The notes beneath the pieces were generated by a model, which was not told where the DNA came from, did not search any database, and was given only the letters and a program-made list of their open reading frames with translations. DNA of 64,000 nucleotides from Thaumasiovibrio subtropicus. GTDB taxonomy: Bacteria; Pseudomonadota; Gammaproteobacteria; Enterobacterales; Vibrionaceae. Within the stretch, counting starts at the first letter, position 1; the number at the start of each line of letters is the position of its first letter. A program made the position numbers and the translations under genes. The stretch is from positions 3,099,580-3,163,579 of the forward strand of contig NZ_AP023054.1 in the NCBI RefSeq assembly GCF_019703835.1, written 5' to 3'. This document shows, in pieces, positions 58,766 through 64,000 of this stretch.

Positions 58766-59752
58766 ATGGGATTTTTTCTAAGACGTTTATCTTTTTATTT
58801 GATGGCTTTGCTTTTTGCAGCAACGCTTAACTTTATTATTCCGCGGGCAATGCCAGGTGACCCAGTTACCATGATGTTTGCCAACGCTAGCGTGCAGGTA
58901 ACACCAGAACGTATCGCAGCAATGAAAGAGTTGCTCGGTTTCGTTGATGGCCCTATTTATATTCAGTACCTAACCTACATTAAAAGTATCTTTACTTGGG
59001 AACTGGGTATTTCCGTCGCGACCTATCCACAGACGGTTAACGACATTCTTGCAGGTTCTGTAGGTTGGTCTCTTTTCCTTGCAGGTACGGCTGTAATCTT
59101 GTCTTTCTGCTTGGGGTCCATCTTCGGTATCTTCGCGGCGTGGAAGCGTGGCTCAAAATATGATGCCTTTATCTCCCCAGCAATGCTTGCCGTTCAAGCC
59201 GTTCCCGCGCTTGTTACCGCCATCCTTGTTATGTTTACTTTCGCGGTAGGGACCCGCTGGTTCCCGACTGGTTATGCTTACACACCAGGTATGCTACCTG
59301 ATTGGACAAGCTGGGAGTTCTATAAGACGGTGGCTTACCACGCCGTACTACCCTTGTTCTGTGCAACCATCATTCAGATTGGTGGCTTCCTGATCAACAT
59401 GCGTAACAACATGATTAACCTATTGAATGAAGACTACATCACCATGGCGAAAGGTAAGGGCCTGAGTGAAAACCGTGTCGTCTTCAACTACGCAGCGCGA
59501 AATGCCCTACTGCCTTCTGTTACTGCACTTTCTATGGCGCTAGGTATGGCGATTGGTGGTCAGCTGATTATCGAAATCGTCTTTAACTACCCGGGTCTAG
59601 GTACCGTTTTGCTTAACGCGATTAACGCGCGTGACTACCAGGTACTGCAAGGACAACTGTTCATTATGACCATCTTCATGCTGTTCTTTAACCTGTTGGC
59701 AGACCTGGCATACGTATTCCTGGATCCTCGCCTTCGTAAGGGAGGTAAATAA
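58766..59752 (+). CDS. Chitooligosaccharide ABC transporter permease (DppB type)
   Basis: 328 residues, six membrane helices. N-terminal motif PRAMPGDPV is typical of the OppB/DppB subfamily; the ATPase-contact loop reads EDYITMAKGKGLSENRVVFNYAARNALLPSVT. Inner-membrane half of the importer served by CBP. It starts 129 nt after cbp, behind the stabilising hairpin, and is 2 nt before the second permease gene. Confidence 0.94.
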   Translation: MGFFLRRLSFYLMALLFAATLNFIIPRAMPGDPVTMMFANASVQVTPERIAAMKELLGFVDGPIYIQYLTYIKSIFTWELGISVATYPQTVNDILAGSVGWSLFLAGTAVILSFCLGSIFGIFAAWKRGSKYDAFISPAMLAVQAVPALVTAILVMFTFAVGTRWFPTGYAYTPGMLPDWTSWEFYKTVAYHAVLPLFCATIIQIGGFLINMRNNMINLLNEDYITMAKGKGLSENRVVFNYAARNALLPSVTALSMALGMAIGGQLIIEIVFNYPGLGTVLLNAINARDYQVLQGQLFIMTIFMLFFNLLADLAYVFLDPRLRKGGK

Positions 59753-59754
59753 TC

Positions 59755-60813
59755 ATGAAAGCACTTTGGAAAATCCTGCGTGGTAACCCGAAGGCAATGT
59801 TCGGCACCTTTATTGTCGGCGCCTTTATCCTAGCAGCTATCTTTGCGCCACTTTTGACCTCTCATGCGCCTAACAAGCGTGTCGGTACACCGCATGAGCA
59901 TCCGTCATTTGTGTATAAAGCAGCACTATCAAATCATGATGGCTGGATCGCAACGACACTAGGTGGCCACGTTGCAGAAGACATTAAGAACGAAAACCGT
60001 CGTACCATCAGCATTGCGAAGAAAGCAGACCATGTTCTCGGTACGTCTCGTATGGGTCGTGACATCTGGTCACAACTTGTTTACGGCACACGTATCTCAC
60101 TCGGTGTAGGTTTCGGTGCGGGTCTGGTGGTTTGTTTCCTCGCTACCATTATCGGTATTTCAGCTGGTTACTTTGGTGGACGCGTGGATGACATCTTAAC
60201 CGCTGCCATGAACATCATGCTGGTAATACCGCAATTCCCACTGCTGTTTGTTATCGCGGCCTTTATCGGTCAAGCGGGGCCACTGACTATCGCGGTGGTA
60301 ATCGGTTGTACCTCCTGGGCATGGGGCGCACGTGTTGTCCGCTCCCAAACCATGTCGCTACGTGAAAAAGAATTTGTAAAAGCTGCTGAAGTACTGGGTG
60401 AGTCATCATGGCGCATCATCTTCGTTGAACTGCTGCCTAACCTTATCTCTATCGTTGGTGCTAGCTTCATCGGTTCGGTGATGTACGCAATCATGATGGA
60501 ATCTACGCTGTCGTTCCTAGGTCTAGGTGACCCGAACGCAGTGAGCTGGGGCACCATGCTTTATAACGTGCGTACCTCTTCTTCTATGTTGGTTGGCGCT
60601 TGGTGGGAAGTTGTCGCACCGTGTCTCGCGCTTATCTTTGTTGCTATCGGTCTTGCGATGCTGAACTTTGCTGTCGACGAAATTGCTAACCCGCAGTTAC
60701 GTGCACAAAAAGGCATGAAGCGCTGGGCGAAAATGCAGAAAGAAAGAGAAGTTGAAAACGAGAAAAGTGAAAACGCGATTCCTAACAATGCAGCATGGAG
60801 CGGTGACAAATGA
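59755..60813 (+). CDS. Chitooligosaccharide ABC transporter permease (DppC type)
   Basis: 352 residues. N-terminal helix FGTFIVGAFILAAIFAPLL, then a periplasmic loop with HVLGTSRMGRDIWSQLVYGTR, typical of OppC/DppC; contact loop LREKEFVKAAEVLGESSWRIIFVELLPN; SFLGLGDPNAVSWG near the end. A charged C-terminal tail (about 325-352) is longer than usual. Overlaps the next ATPase gene by 4 bp. Confidence 0.94.
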   Translation: MKALWKILRGNPKAMFGTFIVGAFILAAIFAPLLTSHAPNKRVGTPHEHPSFVYKAALSNHDGWIATTLGGHVAEDIKNENRRTISIAKKADHVLGTSRMGRDIWSQLVYGTRISLGVGFGAGLVVCFLATIIGISAGYFGGRVDDILTAAMNIMLVIPQFPLLFVIAAFIGQAGPLTIAVVIGCTSWAWGARVVRSQTMSLREKEFVKAAEVLGESSWRIIFVELLPNLISIVGASFIGSVMYAIMMESTLSFLGLGDPNAVSWGTMLYNVRTSSSMLVGAWWEVVAPCLALIFVAIGLAMLNFAVDEIANPQLRAQKGMKRWAKMQKEREVENEKSENAIPNNAAWSGDK

Positions 60814-61781
60814 GCAAGCAAGAACCATTAGTTTCAATCCGCAACCTGTGTGTGGATTACATTACTGACGCGGGCGATGTCCGCGCAGTAAACAACGTAA
60901 GCTTCGATATTGGCAAAGGTGAAGTGTTTGGTTTGGCTGGTGAGTCAGGCTGTGGTAAGTCAACGGTTGCCTTCTCACTGATGCAACTGCATAAGCCACC
61001 AGCATTTATCACTGGCGGTGAGATCTTCTTCGATGGCGAAGACATCCTGAAGTACTCAGAGCAACAAGTTAGCGACTTCCGTTGGAAAGAAATGTCTATG
61101 GTATTCCAGAGCGCGATGAACGCGCTCAACCCAGTACTTACCATGGAAGAGCAATTTTGTGACGTGATTATGCGTCACACTAACATGACCCGCGAGCAGG
61201 CTATTCGCCGCGCGGAAGGTCTATTGGAAATCGTCGATATCCACCCAAGCCGTCTACGCGATTACCCGCACCAGTTCTCTGGTGGTATGCGTCAGCGTCT
61301 TGTTATCGCGATCGCCCTAGCGCTAAATCCGAAAATGATCGTCATGGACGAGCCAACCACCGCTTTGGATGTGGTGGTTCAACGTGAAATCCTACAGAAG
61401 ATTTATGCCCTTAAAGAAGAGTTTGGCTTCTCTATTCTGTTCATTACTCATGACTTGTCATTGATGGTCGAGTTCTCTGACCGTATCGGCATCATGTACT
61501 CAGGACAGTTAATCGAAGTTGCACCATCTAAGCAGATTCTAGAAACCCCGTATCACCCGTATACAGAAGGGTTAGGTAACTCGTTCCCACCATTGACTGG
61601 TCCTAAGACACGTCTTACTGGTATTCCGGGTAACCCACTGAACTTGCTGGAAATCCCACAAGGGTGCCGCTTCCAGGCGCGTTGTAGTAAAGCACACGAT
61701 GCTTGCTTCAGTAAGCCAACCCAGCTACAGCAGATTGAACCTGGCCGTTTATCTAACTGCCACCTGTTCACAAATCGCTAA
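60810..61781 (+). CDS. Chitooligosaccharide ABC transporter ATPase (DppD type)
   Basis: 323 residues. Walker A GESGCGKS (44-51), signature FSGGMRQR, Walker B MIVMDEPTTALD, switch ITHD. The C-terminal extension carries the oligopeptide-type cluster motif CRFQARC...CF..P typical of OppD/DppD (C-x-F-x-x-R-C). Works as a heterodimer with the next ATPase. Confidence 0.95.
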   Translation: MSKQEPLVSIRNLCVDYITDAGDVRAVNNVSFDIGKGEVFGLAGESGCGKSTVAFSLMQLHKPPAFITGGEIFFDGEDILKYSEQQVSDFRWKEMSMVFQSAMNALNPVLTMEEQFCDVIMRHTNMTREQAIRRAEGLLEIVDIHPSRLRDYPHQFSGGMRQRLVIAIALALNPKMIVMDEPTTALDVVVQREILQKIYALKEEFGFSILFITHDLSLMVEFSDRIGIMYSGQLIEVAPSKQILETPYHPYTEGLGNSFPPLTGPKTRLTGIPGNPLNLLEIPQGCRFQARCSKAHDACFSKPTQLQQIEPGRLSNCHLFTNR

Positions 61782-61808
61782 AGCTTTACCAGTAGACCTA
61801 AGGAAACA

Positions 61809-62804
61809 ATGATGAGCTTACCTACTACAAAACCAATAATTGAAGGCAAAAACCTGGTAAAAGACTTTCCGATTAACTCTAACTCTCTAAAGAGCTCAAG
61901 GATGCGTGCCATCAATGATGTCTCTTTCAAGATGTACAAGAGCCGCGGCCTCTCCGTGGTCGGTGAATCTGGATCAGGTAAATCTACAACTGCGAAAATG
62001 ATTGCGAAAATGTATGCGCCTACGCAAGGCCATATCGAGTACTTCGGTCGCGACATTGCAGACATCAATAAAAAAGCGGACCTGATGGAATACCGTCAGG
62101 GCGTTCAAATGGTATGGCAAGACCCGTTCGGCTCGCTGAACCCTACCCACACCATTTTTCACCACATTGCGCGTCCACTGCTCATTCACAACAAAGTATC
62201 AGGCAACAAGAAAGAACTTGAAGAGCGCGTTTATGACTTACTCGAGCAAGTGGGCCTTATTCCACCGAAAGAGACAGCTCAAAAATACCCGCACCAGCTT
62301 TCTGGTGGCCAACGTCAGCGCGTTAATTTAGCCCGTAACATCGCGGTTGGTGCTGAAGTGGTACTGGCTGATGAGCCAACCTCAATGCTGGATGTCTCTA
62401 TCCGTGCAGGTGTACTTAACCTGATGGAAGAGATGAAGTTTGAGCGTGAAATGGCACTGCTGTACATCACGCACGACATCGCGACGGCTCGCTACATCGC
62501 CGAAGATCTTGCGGTCATGTACGTCGGTCACATGGTTGAGTGGGGCGATACGGAAGAGATCATCCACGATCCACAACACCCATATACTCAGCTCCTTGTC
62601 TCCGCTGTTCCGGATCCGAAAAAATCGATCCACGAAAAGCTAAAAGGTAATAAAGGTGAGATCCCACTGTGGACGCCAGAATCAATGGGTTGTCCATTTG
62701 CCGGTCGTTGCCAACAAGCGACTGACAAGTGTCGCGAGCAACTACCGGGTGTCACCCAGCTATCTGAAAACCACTTCGTTCGCTGTTACTTGTACGAAAA
62801 CTAG
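61809..62804 (+). CDS. Chitooligosaccharide ABC transporter ATPase (DppF type)
   Basis: 331 residues, starting at tandem ATGs 61809/61812 (AAGGAA upstream). Walker A GESGSGKST, WQDPFGSLNPTHT, signature LSGGQRQR, Walker B VVLADEPTSMLD, ITHD switch and a C-terminal GCPFAGRCQQATDKC motif. Second nucleotide-binding subunit. Some 27 nt after the first ATPase, 8 nt before the GH9 gene. Confidence 0.95.
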   Translation: MMSLPTTKPIIEGKNLVKDFPINSNSLKSSRMRAINDVSFKMYKSRGLSVVGESGSGKSTTAKMIAKMYAPTQGHIEYFGRDIADINKKADLMEYRQGVQMVWQDPFGSLNPTHTIFHHIARPLLIHNKVSGNKKELEERVYDLLEQVGLIPPKETAQKYPHQLSGGQRQRVNLARNIAVGAEVVLADEPTSMLDVSIRAGVLNLMEEMKFEREMALLYITHDIATARYIAEDLAVMYVGHMVEWGDTEEIIHDPQHPYTQLLVSAVPDPKKSIHEKLKGNKGEIPLWTPESMGCPFAGRCQQATDKCREQLPGVTQLSENHFVRCYLYEN

Positions 62805-62812
62805 GAGTCACC

Positions 62813-64000
62813 ATGCAGCTGTTAACTAACCACATCGGCTACGAACGTCTAGGCCCAAAACACGCCGTTATTACTGGTGAGTTTGCCCCCGACCAGCAGG
62901 TTGAAGTGCGTAATGCCGACGATCATCGTGTTGTGTTACAGCTGCCCCTCACGGCGGGTGGTCAAGTTGCCGAATGGCATACAGGCCATCACGCAGTTGT
63001 CAATTTTGACAGCCTTGAAACGGAAGGGGATTACTATCTACAAATGGGAGCCGAGCGCTCCCATACTTTCCGAATTGCCGAGGGGCTATTGATGCAACGT
63101 ACCTTCTCGGATCTGTTGCACTATTTCAAATCTCAGCGCTGCACTGGCCGTTTCGAAGAAGCCGATCGCAACGCACCTATTTTTGGCAGCGACAAGACCG
63201 TTGATGTCCGTGGTGGCTGGTATGATGCCTCGGGGGATGTCAGCAAGTACCTTAGTCATCTGTCTTATGCCAACTTCCTGAATCCACAACAAACACCAAT
63301 GGTGGTGTGGAACATGTTGGAAGCGCTACACATTTCCGATGACATGCCCGCTTTCACCCAAGCCCGTCTGCTCGATGAAGCCCTCTTTGGCTGCGAGTTT
63401 CTGAAGCGTCTTCAAGCCAGTGATGGCTACTTCTATATGACGGTATTTGATAAGTGGAGCAAAGACATCACGCAACGTGAAGTGTGTGCCTATGAAACCC
63501 AACTCGGACATAAGTTCGACAACTATCAAGCCGGATTCCGTCAGGGTGGCGGTATGACCATTGCAGCACTCGCTAAAGCGGCTGCATTGGAAAACCATCC
63601 TGCCTATCAAACACTTTATGGCTCGCAACCTGAGCCACTTAATGATTATCTCACTGCTGCTGAGCTGGGTTACTGGCACTTGCGTGAGCACAATCTCGCA
63701 TACTTAGACGATGGTGAAGAAAACATCATCGATGAATACTGTGCCTTAGTGGCAGCAGTGGAACTGTATCGTGCGACGCAACATGAGCGTTACCTCAGCG
63801 AATCTCGCCAATGGGCGCAGCGCCTGTCTGCACGTCAAGCCAGTGACGAAAATCAAACACATTTTTGGTTAGCCAACGACACACGTCCGTATTATCACGC
63901 GGCGGAAGCGGGCTTACCTGTCATCGCATTAATGCAATACCTGCAAATTGAAACAGACGAAGAGCGCTGCGCGGATATCGCGACTATCGTCACGCAGGCA
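62813..64000 (+). CDS. GH9-family glucosaminidase-like enzyme, 3' part missing
   Basis: 396 codons from ATG 62813 (AGGAG 6 nt upstream) to the window edge, open throughout; GH9 proteins of this type are about 570 residues. N-terminal Ig-like (CelD_N) region with LLTNHIGYERLGPKHAVI, then the (alpha/alpha)6 domain beginning DVRGGWYDASGD with D138 and D142 as the expected catalytic-base region. In vibrios the gene at this place is annotated endoglucanase-like but related GH9 enzymes are exo-beta-D-glucosaminidases, so action on chitosan or chitin oligomers, not cellulose, is likely. No signal peptide, so cytoplasmic. Confidence 0.88.
   Translation, partial: MQLLTNHIGYERLGPKHAVITGEFAPDQQVEVRNADDHRVVLQLPLTAGGQVAEWHTGHHAVVNFDSLETEGDYYLQMGAERSHTFRIAEGLLMQRTFSDLLHYFKSQRCTGRFEEADRNAPIFGSDKTVDVRGGWYDASGDVSKYLSHLSYANFLNPQQTPMVVWNMLEALHISDDMPAFTQARLLDEALFGCEFLKRLQASDGYFYMTVFDKWSKDITQREVCAYETQLGHKFDNYQAGFRQGGGMTIAALAKAAALENHPAYQTLYGSQPEPLNDYLTAAELGYWHLREHNLAYLDDGEENIIDEYCALVAAVELYRATQHERYLSESRQWAQRLSARQASDENQTHFWLANDTRPYYHAAEAGLPVIALMQYLQIETDEERCADIATIVTQA

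Overview
The window reads as chromosome of a marine gammaproteobacterium of the family Vibrionaceae. Evidence: the run nfo–grcA–thr operon–rraA–arcA/arcB–two glutamate synthase operons matches the Vibrio gene order as I recall it, and the right end carries chiS next to a chitin-oligosaccharide ABC transporter operon, a Vibrionaceae hallmark. The genus cannot be fixed from sequence alone; Vibrio, Grimontia, Enterovibrio and Salinivibrio remain possible. No rRNA, intact tRNA, CRISPR array, integrase or transposase was seen.

Layout. 1-1.9 kb: truncated endonuclease IV, the glycyl-radical spare part GrcA behind an FNR box, and a small VOC protein. 1.9-6.8 kb: threonine operon thrL-thrABC (minus strand) with a complete leader-peptide attenuator. 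7.2-10 kb: solitary aceK, a small secreted beta-barrel-like protein, an RraA-family protein. 10-16.8 kb: arcA with a long, strongly folded leader, convergent with arcB, which is coupled to a diguanylate cyclase; then a YhcC-type radical SAM gene. 17.4-31.9 kb: two different glutamate synthase operons (gltB1D1 and gltB2D2) flanking a chemoreceptor; each gltB has a foldable leader. 32-37 kb: a lipid-metabolism cluster related to E. coli ynbA/ynbB/ynbC with an odd patatin-like protein and a short-chain dehydrogenase. 37.2-40.5 kb: mtnN-cbiB-btuF-yadS (methylthioadenosine salvage plus B12 assimilation). 40.5-42.8 kb: AT-rich accessory stretch with an unrecognised protein and a YodC-like protein. 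42.8-52.5 kb: housekeeping genes (proline iminopeptidase, tyrS, mepM-like, MFS, erpA, hemL, AI-2E family permease, rsmC), with a MITE-like element inserted in the mepM terminator. 52.7-64 kb: chiS and the chitooligosaccharide uptake operon (binding protein, two permeases, two ATPases) running into a GH9 glucosaminidase-like gene cut by the window end.

How it fits together. Oxygen/redox control is a theme (FNR boxes at grcA and arcA, ArcA/ArcB). HexR-like palindromes at grcA and gltB1 hint at central-carbon control. Nitrogen assimilation is doubled. The right end is a chitin sensing, uptake and hydrolysis module under ChiS.

The most interesting observations are the ynb-like lipid cluster whose patatin member has Cys for the nucleophilic Ser and lacks the catalytic Asp, an ArcB with Cys180 but Tyr at position 241, a three-way-junction RNA fold in the arcA leader, a TA-flanked MITE that splits a terminator hairpin, and mutually exclusive hairpins before the chitin-binding-protein gene.
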